Shown: one piece after another, positions 35,441 through 48,765 of the stretch
Position numbering within the stretch: the stretch's first letter is position 1
How the letters are laid out: the number at the start of each line of letters is the position of its first letter
Assembly: GCA_028023455.1 (NCBI GenBank)
Contig: JAQFVV010007270.1
Span: 50,001 to 114,000, forward strand
From: Epiperipatus broadwayi
Taxonomy: Eukaryota; Onychophora; Udeonychophora; Euonychophora; Peripatidae
Length of the DNA: 64,000 bases
Direction: 5' to 3'
The notes under the pieces: model-generated
What the model saw: the letters and a program-made list of their open reading frames with translations, nothing else
The model's database searches: none
What the model was told of the DNA's origin: nothing
Program-made: the position numbers and the translations under genes

Positions 35441-38245
35441 CAATCTATCTTTTTTCTTTCCTTATTTGTTTGTAACTCAATATATATCAATGGTCAGCTA
35501 TGCTGGAACGATTATAAAACCTATGATTCCTTTAATAATTTATAGTTTATCAGTGCTTTTGACCAGTCTGGTCATTTTCATGGAATTAATATAGATGTAT
35601 AGATAAGAGAACATATAAGTTAATTAGAATGAAATTTGTAAATTTAAATATACCACCACATAATAAAGCAATAGATGAAACATTTTATTTATCATGTAAG
35701 TGATATTTGCAATAAATCATGCCTCTTTTTATTTTCTTTTGATTATTGTGCTTAGTGCAAACTACTTTGATAGTGAGTGGATTAAATTAGTGCCTGAATC
35801 ACTCTCATACTCTAAAAATTTTGGACATTTTGTTGGGTCAGTTTTGGTGTCTTTTTATATGTATTTGTGCTGGTCTACTTTAGTAGAATAGTTGGCATGT
35901 GACTCACCATATTAAATTGCTTTACATGTTGGTTTGTTGCAACTAATTTTATAAATTATTTGAAAAACCTTGTCCAGTGTTAACTTGTCTTAGGGAAAAA
36001 GGATCCTGAAACTATTGTTGAATTAAGTTATGCAGATTTTAAATGTCCCTGGTACAAAAGGACGGCTGATTCAAGCATAAGTCATTGTTATTCATGTACC
36101 TAGGGTTTAGAATGGAGTAAAACTTTTTAAAAACTTTATTTAATTTATGATAACAATACTCTGGATTGACTATATCTTTTACATAGTCTTCAATGTTATC
36201 TCTTTTATCTGTCTAAAATTTGCTCAACTTATAGTTTCTGTAAAGGAAACACTAAAAGCCAGCTAGTTGTATGGAGTCTGTCATTGTAGGTGAATCACAC
36301 CATGAACAATAAAGTGTTTGATGATCATTTTGTAGTTCATTTGCATGTCAAAGAGTTAGATGAACTTGCTCAAAAATTTCTTTCATTTGATACACCTTCA
36401 TTTTTTATTATCCAGGCTAAAGAAGATCCTGTAAATCAATAATAGTTTTGTCTTCAACATAAATTAGCATATTATTGATGTATTATATATGAAGATGGGA
36501 GGTAACTGTGACAAACAGTCTTGGGTTGATTGCCAATTAAAATTTATTCAATATAATGCAACAAAGCATACCAATTAGTGGTAGCCTTATGGGCCATCTC
36601 TTTTCCTTTATGTAAAGACTTATATTAAAGAGAGCTGTGATGTTTCCATTCATTCATTTGAAAACATAAACAATAAAGTTGGTTCTGTTTTTATCAATGC
36701 TATATTCAATTAATATGTCATAAATTAGGCCAATAGCAGGTGTGACAATGAGCCATAAAGCTCTACTACACTTTAATGAAGTTAGCCTATGTTAAGGTCT
36801 ATACATCTATGAATTTAATAGCTCTACACATTCAAATGATGATTTGATAGCAAATCTATTGAAACCTACATGAGCTACTTCCACTTGGCTATTAATTTGG
36901 CTGTTTTATAAAAGTAAGCACACTCAAAGTGTATAAACTTTCTGAGGGGGTGATTTGTTTTATGTATTTTCATATTTACAAGAATTTATGGGGAGATAAC
37001 AGCTCTTGGGTAAATTCTTTTATCCTTAAATTTATTAATTGCTTTGTTTTCATAATATGTTAATATTGACACAATATTTTTATCTTTTTTTCTTTGTAAG
37101 TTATGTGCATCCTGGTATTTCAATTTTAACTTTGTAAGATTATTAACTTTATTTTTATAATCTTCACTTGGCAGCAGAATGAATCTGTTTCTTTTATCCT
37201 CCTTTAAGCATTTGATATTGTTCGATTATAAGAATGTTTTATACATTTATATTGTAAGAGCAATTGCATGTATCTTTGTTGAGTTAATTGGATGCAGGCA
37301 TAACACCCTGCATGATTTTGTCTATCCCATTCTTCCATTGAGGTTTATTTTCATTGTTGGCCTTAAAATAAGTGATTATTTTTAAGCATGGATTCTTCCA
37401 AGTTTCAAAAATGAACTTTGGGCCACAGTCTAACAAATGTTTGATATCTTCTGAGATGGATAATTTGGTCAGGTTAATGAATTTGACACCATCTATCTTG
37501 AATAATTCTATTCCTGTTTGTTAGCTAAAAAATTTAGTTTTTTTCTCATATTTGTAATTCAATTTTATAGCAAAGTTTAAGCATTTGTTATTTATAGTTT
37601 CAAGAATTCTATATTGTTCTTGAATACTCTTTAGCCTATTAGCCTCATTTTAACTGCCTTTTTGCATATGACAATAATCATTTAGAGAAGCTTTTTTTCT
37701 AAATGCAGGACTACTTTGTCTCTCTGAACAATAGATTTGTCTATTCACATTTTACAGCAATTGGGAAAAATTTGATAGTTTAAGCATTGCTTTAATATTT
37801 TATTCTCTCTTTTTTAATAATTATGGCTTTTGATATTTATATGCCATTTTACACATAATATAGGTATCAATTATTAATTGTAACTCAATGTATCCTTTCT
37901 TCTTTTGTTATTTGTTTATAACTCAATATGTAGTGAATATCACTATTCCAGAAAGATTATAAACTTATGACTTCTTTAAAGATTATACAGCTTAGCACTG
38001 CTTTTGGCTAAGCCAGTTTATATTCATAGCACTAATTTGAATGTGTAGAGGAGAGAACATAAATAAATTAGTATGCAAATTTGTAAATTTAAATATACTA
38101 CCTATGTGATAATGCTATACAAGAGTCATTTCTGTTTATCGAATGGGTGTTATTTTTCAATAAGTCACATTTCTTTATATTTTTTCATTTGATCATTGCA
38201 CTCAATGCAAACAACTTTGATATCAAGTGAATTGAAATTGTAGTC
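35441..38245 (-). mobile_element. decayed minus-strand element, probably Penelope-like
   Basis: Direct repeats of about 0.36 kb, 35441-35797 and 37887-38245, flank the region. They share TTTGTTTRTAACTCAATAT, ATTTGTAAATTTAAATATAC and GCAAACWACTTTGAT. On the minus strand between them are fragments in changing frames. Near 37640-37420 are NNKCLNFAIKLNYKYEKK and then INLTKLSISEDIKHLL with GPKF, like the N-terminal region of Penelope-family reverse transcriptases. Near 36430-36395 is GSSLAWIIKN, like the GSPLAPIIAN-type RT motif. Penelope elements often have direct terminal repeats, which fits. Many stops show it is dead. The assignment rests on short motifs only; a decayed LTR element is the alternative. 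Confidence 0.4.
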
Positions 38246-38973
38246 TGTGTGGTTTATCATAAATAACACTCACGTGGTAAGCAAAAAAGACTCATATAGT
38301 GCATTATGATACAGATGGTATATTTAAATTTACTATTTGCATATTAATTAACTTATGTCTGTTCTTCTAAACTCCCACATTATTACTATGAATTTATCTG
38401 GTCTGATGAAAGTACTATTAAGCGCAAATTTTTAAAGGAGTCGTGTTCACCATCTTTCTACCATTTTGGACCTTCACTATGTATTAAGTTATAATAAATG
38501 TTAAAGATTATAATACTTGTTATTATAATACTTTATAAAATTTATCTGCAACAGTAAAAAATACTTTTTATTTCAGTTTTTATCCTCTAAAAACCAGAAG
38601 TTAATAACAAAAGTGAAAACTCTATAATACAATCATCAAATTATTATACTTAAGTTACAGAAATGAATTTAAATGTATTCTTGTTCCAGTTATTTTCACT
38701 CATTTAAAAAACATTTTTATTTGATAAATATGAAATATATTTTATAATTACATGTGGTTTAAACATATATTAGTCAAAAAGAAAAAAAAAGTTATATTTA
38801 AATAATGATAAATTAAGCAATATTTTTATTCTTTTAAATAAAATTAATATTCTTAATATTTTTAGCATTATTTTAAATTTGTTTTAGCATTATTTTAAAT
38901 TTGTTTTAGTATTTATCAGTATTATTTTCTTGCAATATAATTTAGAAGTATTATACTTTTTTCTTCTTATGAA
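38246..38973. other. AT-rich stretch without recognisable features
   Basis: I see nothing coding. A short tandem phrase (TTAGCATTATTTTAAATTTGTT) occurs twice near 38864-38908. Confidence 0.5.
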
Positions 38974-39268
38974 AGGCAAAACTTCCATACAGTAGTGCCA
39001 CTCGGTGCAAGCTAGAGAAATCAATGGATGCCAGAAGGCTTATGCATAAAATCCCTGTCTGGTATCTTCTCATCCAATATCCTCATAAGATAAATGTGCA
39101 GTGCTCTCAGATTTAAGGCTCCTGACTGACAAAGGCCACAATCCAGCAACTAGTCTGAGGATATTGGATGAGTAGGCACTAGATGGGGATTTTATGCACA
39201 AGCCTTTTGGCATCCATTGATTACTCTAGCTTGCACTGAGTGGCACTACTGTATGGAGTGTTTTGCCT
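38974..39268. repeat. palindromic repeat, copy 1
   Basis: The ends AGGCAAAAC (38974) and GTTTTGCCT (to about 39268) and the inward sequence are reverse complements (ACAGTAGTGCCACT pairs with AGTGGCACTACTGT). The centre near 39090-39150 is unpaired. Words such as GGATGCCAGAAGGCTT, GGATATTGGATGAG and ATTTTATGCACAAGCC recur at 40203-41128. It is non-coding and MITE-like. Confidence 0.75.
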
Positions 39269-39330
39269 GTTTTAATAACAATTATGAGCAAGTATAAAAA
39301 ATACTGATCATGTGATGCTGATAACATCTG

Positions 39331-39437
39331 TGGCATTCACAAAAAACATTAAACTATATATATATTAAATGTCATTTATTTATAAATAAATGGCATTCAC
39401 AAAAAACATTAAACTATATATATATTAAATGTCATTT
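39331..39437. repeat. 60-bp tandem duplication
   Basis: TGGCATTCACAAAAAACATT and the following AT-rich sequence start at 39331 and again at 39391, an exact 60-bp period. The second copy diverges after about 45 bp. Confidence 0.9.
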
Positions 39438-40202
39438 CATTTGTAAATAAAGAAATTAATTTTAAATTTAAATTTATTCAAAAATGAATGTGTAAAAACT
39501 ATATTTTAAACTTTTTGAAATTTGCCAGTGAAATACACCAGTTATAAGGCTTTTTACATATATTTGACAATTATTAACAAAGTTGTGGTATATCTAAACT
39601 GCCATTAAAATTTTTATTTTTCATCAAGCCATAAACTGTGCTACCCTTTAATTAATTCTGAAACATGCAGAAAATTAATTTTATCATTTTTATTGTACAT
39701 TCATCTATTTATACATCGGTTTTAGACTTGTACGTTTTTTTCATTTTGTATATTTTTGTGACTATGAAAACAATAATATTATTTTTATAATCTAATCATC
39801 AACCTTCATTTCTAATTAATTTATTTGTATTATTATCCACTACATAGTATATATCTTTTTTTATTTATAGATAAATTATGCAGACACACATTCATGTAAT
39901 TCTTTTTTACAAAGATAACATATCATTTGTTTACATGCTTTTAATTATATTATCAGTTAAAAAGATTAATCTGGTTTGTTTCCTTCACTGACCTATAAGA
40001 TTATTGCCCTTTTATTATGTATATTCTTTTCAAATTATTTATTTTTAATGCTCTCTTAATTTCAAGATCAACATATCATAATCATTTACTAATTTAAAAG
40101 TTTCTACCATATAATTGTTTAGCAACACAGTTATACAAAACATGTCACATTTTCTATTCATGTATTTCTTGAACAATTTTGATTCATCAAATGAGATAAA
40201 AC
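39438..40202. other. AT-rich stretch without recognisable features
   Basis: No open frame, RNA gene or repeat that I recognise. Confidence 0.5.
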
Positions 40203-40727
40203 CAATAAACATCACATGATCACCATTTCTTATGCTTGCTTATAACTGCTATTAAAACAGGCAAAACAAATTATACATATTGCCATTCACAGCAAACTAT
40301 AGTAATCGGTAGATGCCAGAAGGCTGGTGCCTACTCATTCAATAGTGCCAGACTAGTTTCTGGCTTGTGACCTTTATTAGTGAGAAGTCTTGGATCTGAA
40401 AGCACTGCACCAAGGATCTAGTGAAACTCTCATAGTTTTGTAGATAAGTAGAGATAAAAGATGGCTGTTGGAGTGTTGCATTAGAACCTAAGATCTAGGT
40501 GCAGTGCTCTCACATCCAAGCTCCACACTGATGAATACCACAAGCCAGAAACTAGTATGGGGATATTGGATGTGTAAGCAATAGATAAAGATTTTATGCA
40601 CAAGCCTTTTGGCATCCATTGAGTACTCTAGCTTGCTGTAAGTAGCAATACATATAGTCAGTTTTGCCTGTTTTAATAGCAGTTTTAAGCAAGAATAAGA
40701 AATGGTGATCATGTGATGTTTATTGAC
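40203..40727. repeat. palindromic repeat, copy 2 (longer)
   Basis: The outer arms pair ATAAACATCACATGATCACC (40206 on) with the reverse complement ending near 40727. Inside is the same family sequence as at 38974-39268, in opposite orientations on the two sides. The centre holds AGTAGAGATAAAAG and AGATCTAGGTGCAGTG, shared with copy 3. Confidence 0.75.
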
Positions 40728-40880
40728 TTAAAACCAATCCTGCCTAATAGGATAGTGGTGGCGATGGTTATTAAAGAACCAAAAACACCAAAATGTGTAG
40801 GTACTGAACTGAGCTCAGACCTATATGACTATATAAGCTAATGAGCGTGGATTGATAATATTAAGATGTTTTCAAATTAA

Positions 40881-41128
40881 GACTCATAGTTCTGTAGTTA
40901 AGTAGAGATAATAGGTGTTTTCTGGATGGTTGCATTAGATCCTAAGATCTAGGTGCAGTGCCCTCAGATCCAAGGCTCCTCACTGACGAAGACCACAAGT
41001 CAGAAAGTGGTCTGGGGATATTGGATGAGTAGATACTAGATGGGGATTTTATGCACAAGCCTTCTGGCATCCATTGATTACTCTAGCTTGCTGTGAGTGG
41101 CAATATGTATAGTGAGTTTTGCCTGTTC
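40881..41128 (+). repeat. palindromic-repeat family, single-arm copy 3
   Basis: Direct copy of the right half of 40420-40680 (CTCATAGTTYTGTAG through GTTTTGCCTGTT). No matching left arm is visible, so this is a half element or a truncated copy. Confidence 0.7.
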
Positions 41129-42300
41129 AAATGAGATAAAAGTATAAAATTCCTGAAACTCCACGTTAATATGAATAACTCAAAATTTTTCTATTCTCAC
41201 ACAAACAGAAGCAACTTTTTGTCTAGTTTTATCAGTGTGTAAAAAAATGAATAATTGGTGCATTACAAAGATATTTTGATTTTATATTTAGTTTTGTCAG
41301 TGCATTTATATTGTAAACATATGGACTTGTTATTTAAAGAAAATGTTTTGCAGTTTTGACAACAATATAAAATGTCTAACTCTGAAAATTCTTCTTAGTT
41401 TAGACTTTGTCTTTTCCTGCCACTGAGAAGTATATAAAATCTCTACCTGTAGTGGAAACAAATCAGGATATGTTAAGTGCTAAGAAATGAAATTCACATT
41501 ACCAGCATGAATCCCATAACCTTTAGAATGTCCAACGTTGATTAATCAGTTAGATCCTACATCATTCCAATTAACTTCGTACATGCAGTTAAACATGTGC
41601 TTTTCCACAGTAAAAAAGTTCATATGAAATCCCTCTAAAAACATATCTGATTGTGACTAAGATTGAGCACTGGTAAATGAAAAAACATAAGTAAACCGTT
41701 TCATAGAATGAACATATGTATACATATAATTCCATTTTAGAAAAATATTATTAACATGATCATATATTTTTTAGACTTGAAGACAACATTTGTTTAGGGA
41801 ACTATTTGATAAACATTTGAAATTTTTTACCAACAGCCATATCAATTTCTGTTTAATTAGGATGATTATATGTATTTATCTTTTATATTAATTTACTTTT
41901 AATATTTATATTTTATATGCCCTAATATAACACAGTGTATTTGATATATAGCATAGAATGCATTGAACAATTTAAATGTTTCTATTTTAAAGATGTAAGA
42001 CATAATTTCTTTTAAAAATTTAATGGTAAAGTAGCTCATATTTTTATATTTTTGAAAGCTAAAAGAAATCCATTTTGCTTCCTTAAAATATTTGTTTCTT
42101 TTTCTGTTCTTCTAAAAAAAGTTCTATAAAAATAACCTCCACGATTTTTAATATTCAGCATTCATTTTTTAAAAATCAACAATTAATTTTAGATTAATGT
42201 TGCATTAAATAAGATAAGTGTTAAAAATAAATTTGTTTTTATGTGTAATTTAAATGTAAAAACTTTAAAAGTTAGTATCTTTTTCAAGATATTCAAAATC
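41129..42300. other. AT-rich stretch without recognisable features
   Basis: I see no coding frame, RNA gene or known repeat. Confidence 0.5.
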
Positions 42301-42447
42301 ATTAATTTAAGCAAAAATATGTATCTTTAACGCAATTTGTAGATAGCTATATAAATCATTTAAAAAGTTGATTATATTGACTTTTTAAATAATTTATATA
42401 GCTATCTACAAATTGCTTTAAAGATACATATTTTTGCTTAAATTAAT
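42301..42447. repeat. short foldback, arms about 68 bp
   Basis: ATTAATTTAAGCAAAAATAT at 42301 pairs with the end at 42447 with one mismatch over the arm. The loop contains GTTGATTATATTGAC. The word AAAAAGTTGATTATAT occurs in the loop, just after the right arm, and after the neighbouring SINE. Confidence 0.85.
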
Positions 42448-42468
42448 AATTTAAAAAGTTGATTATAT

Positions 42469-42572
42469 ATTTGTCAAGCATTGGTGGTCGAGAGGTCAGC
42501 AACAGCTGCTTTACAAGCAGTTCTCCCGGTTTAGTGGGTTCGTTGCCTGGCTGATGCTATGACACATGGGAA
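42469..42572 (+). mobile_element. tRNA-derived SINE with 16-bp target duplication
   Basis: About 104 bp flanked by exact copies of AAAAAGTTGATTATAT (42453-42468 and 42573-42588). The A box TGGTCGAGAGG (42486-42496) fits the consensus exactly; the B box GGTTCGTTGCC (about 42538-42548) has one change. Between them is a tRNA-Val(UAC)-like anticodon arm (GCTGC-TTTACAA-GCAGT). The T and acceptor stems are poor, so this is not a working tRNA gene. The intact target duplication points to LINE-machinery insertion and fairly young age. The family is not recognised. Confidence 0.7.
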
Positions 42573-42588
42573 AAAAAGTTGATTATAT

Positions 42589-44490
42589 TGGGCTTAAAAT
42601 TGTAGGTCATTTGCATGATTACATTGATTCACATGCATCTGAAATTAAATATTGATATATATGTTCAATTTTTATAGTGATATTTTAGATATATATATAT
42701 CCATCAAACCTGAATATGCAAATGTTTATTTGCATCTCTGTGATCTATGTTATTCATACTTCAGGTCTTTGTGAATGATTTTGACTTTGCTCTGGATTCA
42801 TAGAAATTTATTCCCATGAACTTTATTTTGCTCTGTATGCTTGATGAAAAGATAATTGTTGTTTTGCTTTTAAATTGGCATATGATCAGATGAATAGTGT
42901 GAAGATCTAATTTGTAAAAAAACTGTGCAGTCTGAATAGTTATAGGAATTTAAGCTGTTTTATTTTTGCTTGTTTTATGTAAAAGTGAAATATATATGTG
43001 TGCATATTCTTAATTCAAATACATGTTTAATAAAATTATGAATTTATTCAAACACACATTGATTACATAAGAAATATTTACTAAGGCTGTTGTGGTTAAG
43101 ACCTGTAGAGGTCCCTAATATCGCATTTTTTCCACACATATTATTGAGGTTACAGCTTTAGTAAATAAAATTATATAAATAACAGAATTCTTAGTAATCT
43201 TTGAACAATATACAATATTTAATTGTAAAGTTTTATAATTATTAGTACTCAAAGCTTTCAGTTATCAAATACGTCATCTGCTGATATATAAAAGAAATAA
43301 TTACCATTGTATTTGAACTGTATTATGTCATACTGTAAATAAACTTTGTTTTGTTTATTGTTAGATCTATTTTTCAATTTGTTTATTGGTCTCTATTCTG
43401 CCAATTGAGATTTCTTTAAAATCTATTTTTACAAAGATTGTATCTCTAGGATCTATATGGTTTTTACCACTAATATATATATACTTTTTGGATCAACAAT
43501 GTGAAGCAAGATTACAGAACAACTCACATTAAGATATTGAAAATGTTGCAGAAGGTATTATAAGTATATTTAGTTTATAATGACTGACACAAGATAATAA
43601 TCACAAATAAGAGTAAAAGTAGTTAAATAATGTAAGTAACCTGACCATCATCAAAGTGAGGTTTAATGCTGTGGAATAAAGTTCATCGTAATGTGTTGTA
43701 ACCTTTAGCTTGTGCCAGTAAAGATAGTGTCCCAGTCGTTTAATTCACCTAAGTGTAAAAAAAAGATTTTTAATAACTTAATTTTATTGCCAGTTAATTT
43801 TATTAAAGTTCTATGATTAAAGGCCAACATAATTTATAACTTATTTTAGCCAATTTTATAAGCATTAATTATTCGTTTTGTTGACATGAATTATTTGTAG
43901 TTGGAATTAATCTTCAATTGTTTAAATAGAAATATATTTCTTTGTCTAATAAAAAAGTACTCTATAAGCTACTAAAAGATAGAATTATCTTCATATAGTC
44001 TCTAATATCTTACAATTTAGTGTTTAAATTAAACTGTAGTAATATGTAAGTCTAAATCTTTAATATCAAATATTAGCATTTAATCTACCTGTTTATAATA
44101 AGGCATTTCTGTATAAATTATTTATTAATAAAAGTTTATTTGTTCATGTTAATATCATAAACATTAAATTAGTGTAAACAGAATTAAGCAATTTGTAGTC
44201 TACTGACAATTTAAAAGTTAACAGTTTAAAAAAAAAAACAGAATGAAAAATTTAAACAATTATATCTATACAATTGTTGAATTGTATTTATTCAATATTA
44301 TCATGTTATGAAAATTTTACATAGCTTTCATCACGTATTTATCAACTTTTTGTGATTTATGATTTTATATTTACAATAAACTTTATTCCACATTAAATAT
44401 TTTTTGTAACTTTAAGATAAGGCTCTTAATGACTTATGTTTTAAAATAATTATAGTTGTTTTTTAATATTTTTAATTGCTTTGCTTTAAT
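42589..44490. other. AT-rich stretch without recognisable features
   Basis: No coding motif. A less AT-rich piece near 43085-43150 (GGCTGTTGTGGTTAAGACC) and one near 43670-43745 stand out slightly but have no frame, box pair or terminal repeats that I can support. Confidence 0.45.
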
Positions 44491-44499
44491 ATTTAAATA

Positions 44500-44895
44500 T
44501 ATATGGTATGAGCATAAATTTTCACACGTCCTACCACTCTCCACACTATCTCATAACACTGATACACTTGGACACATATATGTTGAAAAGATAAATAATC
44601 ACCAATATCTGTATTTCATGCTAAACCAGCAATCATCAGTGGGTCCAGATTATCATCTCTACACATATATGCAATAAGTGCTCAGATATATATTAAGATA
44701 GCCAATCCTCATACTTTAATGGGCAGGTTTCACTTCACTCCACACTACAACTCTTCAATCATCCATCCAATTGAAAATCTGAAAAAGGAATGCTCAAAGG
44801 CCACCCTGAGACAGAGATTCTTGTCACACCCATGTTGACTTAAGTTAATCTGACCCCTTATGTACGGATGGGCAGACATCTCTATTATATAATAA
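44500..44895 (+). repeat. 0.5-kb interspersed repeat, dispersed inverted copy
   Basis: Matches the 16830-17160 orientation of the repeat, including GACACTTG...CACATATATG, the CACCAATAT block and TTGAAAATCTG, ending with GACATCTCTATTATATAATAAC. A partial second copy follows at about 44930-45010 (TTTCACATGACC, CTCTCCACACTATCTC). A plus-strand frame at 44456-44677 runs through it with the same peptide words seen near 17 kb (NNHQY, FMLNQQSSVGPDYHLYTY). Confidence 0.8.
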
Positions 44896-45010
44896 CTAAA
44901 ATATAGGGTTATTATATATTTCTATCAATATATGCAATATATAGGGTATATTAGCACAGAATTTCACATGACCCACCTCTCTCCACACTATCTCATACAC
45001 TGATACAATT

Positions 45011-48000
45011 GAACAAATTGATTCAAGGACTTTTAAATGTTTTGTCTTCTAAAATGGTTTTAAAATATATCATTTCAATATTATATTTAAGCAATTGTTT
45101 TTTATCAGGATAAATTCATTTTCTTTTAATGAATGAAATATTTTAATTCCAGATAAAAGAACTTTTGTATTAATTTTAAAATGGCATTTTAATTACTTTT
45201 TATAATTAATTTTTATTTTCATTACTGATTGAGAAAAAGTTAGTCACTTGAGAAAATTTCAACTTATGCAATCTTGATAAGAGAATATATGTTTCAAATA
45301 TGTAAAATAAAGATTTATCGATTTACTTTTTCATTGAAAAAGAATAATGTCCACAATTATGTTTAAAAAATAATATAACTTTATTATGGACGTATTACTT
45401 AAAATTCCAATATTATAATTATGTAAATACATCTGGACATAATAATGGAAACAGCTTAATTTTGGCATTCTAAAAGAAATATGGAATATCTTTAATGAAT
45501 TATAATTTTTAATATATACAAATACGTTTTAATAAAGTCTTTTCTATTGTATACCTCATCATTATTATTAATACTACAATCTAAATTTAAATCTGGCTTT
45601 TCCTCTTTAATAAAACATACATATTTTCTAAAAATTTTGCTTCTAAACTTCAGTATTGAATTATATTTTTTTGAAATGAATGAATAAGAATTTATTTAAT
45701 GTCATAACGTAATTTGTCAGTCCCTTCCTTGTTTAAAAAATATATACTTATAAAATTGAATGGGCATTAATATGTCTATGTTCTTATGTTTTTTAAAAAA
45801 ACTTATATATAAATAATCATTAATGTTGTACATACATTATTTTAATTTGCTGTAATTTTAACAATGGAAAAAATGTATATATTTTCTGGACTGTATCCTG
45901 ATAACAGTTAAAACCTCGAGCTAGCACTTCAACTACAATTAATTTTATTGGCCAAGTGAGGTAAAAGTCTAAACTTTTAATTGATCAATTTCCAACTCAC
46001 CAGTCAATATATTTTCATCTTTGAATATTATATTCACTTTAGTTTTATTTGTAAAAAGTATATTAATAATTTGTCAGGTTATGAAAGTGAATGAAAGTTT
46101 TTTCAAAAATAATTTTTTACTTATAATTATAAAAATATTTGATAGTGGCAAATCTAAAGTGAATGTTACTCACCAACTAAAAAGTTTTGCAGATGTTAGT
46201 GATTTCTTTCTCAATTTCACATTGCAGATAAGTAAATATTTTTTACTAAAATATTAAGTATTTTTCTATAATAATTTTATTTTTAGCATATTTTCTCAAA
46301 ATAATTTATAATATGTCAAAAAATACTTTTAAAATGGTCTAAAACATTCATTTATCACTCTCGAAATGAAAGAAAAGAAATCTTAGCAGTTTTGTTATTG
46401 ACAAGCAGCTTTCTTTGAACTTGATAGTTAACAGCCAATCAGTATCAAGAATGGACTGCCCTCTTCTTTTGTTAGACCTTCAACATTAGTGTTATTGATT
46501 TTTTACTTGTAAAATAATTTAAGAGAGTGCAGCATCTTATGGAACTTTTTATAACCTTTCAAATGATGGTAAAATCTTTACTGTAGCATTAAAATGATGG
46601 AATTCAAGTGACTTGAAGTGGCTATGGGTCAGCTCATAAGGCCCCACTAAAGGTCTAGAATAATATACTTTAATCACTTACATTTTAGTAAACTGAGTGT
46701 ATTGCTAAATGATAATGTCAGACTTTTGTAATTTATTATGTATTTTATTCAGTTATATTATACATTTATGTCTGTTTTATTTTATGCCTTAGATATTAAT
46801 TGTAATAACCTGAAATTCACAGAATATTTACTATTTTATTTAATAGTATATTATTGTAATATAATATCATTTTAAAAGTATCCTTGGTCTCCTGTTATTA
46901 GCCTTTCTGTAGTGCAGTATTTTTTGATGTTTTTCTTTGTCTCACACATCAGCATAAAAGATATGATAAAATGAGTATTACTCATCAGAAAATAATAAGT
47001 TTGACTTCATTTGATAGATATTTTTGTTTATTACTAAAATAAATTTTAAATGTTCACATTTTGTTTCCACAAATATTAAAAAAATGAGATCATAATCAAA
47101 ACAAAAAGTTTACATATTATCACTTCTAGAAAGATTAATATCATATTGCAAAATCAATAAAATATTTTTTATTTCTTATTATTTTTACATATCCAAATGA
47201 ATATTTATTTGTTTCTGTTATATTTAATGAATTATGCTTTAAAAGTTTAAATTTTTTGAATATTTATTGCAAAATTGTGATATTTTGATACTCATAAATA
47301 TAAGTAGATTGCTTATGTAGAAGCTAATCTTGTAAATTGCTTCAAGCCATGTTTACATTGGCTGCTAATATAACATTATATTTTTGAAACTAAAGTATTT
47401 CAAATCAAAATAAGTTATTAATAATTTATATTTCTTGATGTCTAATAAATATAGTGTAAATTATTTTTAGACAAATATTTAAAACCATAATAAATTTGCA
47501 AATAAACACATTTTGGTCATTAGAACTATTTTCTTTAAAAAATGTCAAAAAACACCAAAAGTATTACCACCTTGGCCACAGACAAGGGCTGAACATGTCA
47601 GGGTAGAGCTTATGTCTTTTGTTAGAGTGGGAATTTTGAATTTCTGGCCTTTTACCATTTTTTTATCAAAACTTTTATATAATAAAATATACCATTTTAC
47701 ATGCATTTTAATGTATAATACTAGTGGAAAAATTCACTAAGGGGCAAACTGGCCAAAACATGCAAAACTACAGTTTACAACTATGAAAGCTTAATAATTC
47801 TTCTATCAATTTATGCTAAACCAGTGAGGATGTATATTATTTTACTGTTTGTTTCAGGACATATTTTATTAGGTCAGATTTGACAAATAATATTGTTATT
47901 GGTTTTCAACATCAAATAATTATTATATTTGTTAGAAGATTGTAAAAATTAGTCTTCTTTTTTGCTTACTGTTTATGCTTACCTTGTTATTATATTTTCT

Positions 48001-48765
48001 AAGAAAGAGTAGTGATTTTTCTATCTTGATGATATTATTTTATAAGAACATATACTTTGTAAAGATATGGTTGTATTATATCTTGTTATGAGTGGTATAT
48101 ATATTTTTCATGTTTCATATTTTACATAAATGCTTTGATTGGGGAAGACTACACTGTTCCTAATATTTACAGTGGTTTATTTTCATTTCCCCTATATATT
48201 GTGGGACAAATGTTTAGCATATTTGTTTGCTCACAAAATGTAGATACTGTTTTGAGATCATGTCATTATTAGGTTCATTGCCTTCTTTATCTTTATGCTT
48301 TTGGAATTATCATATTTTGTATGCAGCCATTAGTGGTGTACTACATGACTTCCAGCATATTATGGCAAGTGATACTGTTATTTGTTTGTGAATAGTACTA
48401 TCTTTTTTCAGTTGCACTTTGACTACTCTTAGTGTATATTACAACTTGTTCTAGTGTGTAGCTCTGTTTTGCTGTGCTTTGCCAGTGTTATAAAATATAA
48501 AACCAATAGTTTTTTTTTTAATTTATTGTTTGAAATTGTAATTAAAAGCTAAAAAAGTTATATCCATTATCTTAGACATAAAGTCATCACCAGATAGGTA
48601 AGAGATGATTGGTATTATGATGTGCTCAAAATTGAGACAATATTGCAGTGTGATTGGCATGCAAAATGTTGAACTTTTTGTGATAATGTTTAAGTTAATA
48701 AAGCTTTTATCAGTCAGAGAAAATTCATTGTTCATTGTAATATTACCCATATCAGAAATCTTATA
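45011..48765. other. long AT-rich stretch without recognised genes
   Basis: No recognisable gene or repeat family. Two patches look slightly different. A plus-strand frame at 47513-47740 has a less AT-rich section with TPKVLPPWPQTRAEHVRV, which reads like ordinary protein but has no supporting splice sites or family match that I know. A plus-strand frame at 46021-46257 has no motif. Neither is called as a gene. Confidence 0.4.

Noticed and set aside
42469-42572. A functional tRNA-Val(UAC) gene
   Set aside because: The anticodon arm and boxes are present, but acceptor and T stems do not pair well, and the sequence has a target duplication, so it is a SINE or retro-pseudogene.
46021-46257. 78-codon plus-strand frame
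   Set aside because: Hydrophobic, low-complexity translation of AT-rich DNA with no motif, splice context or repeat copy.
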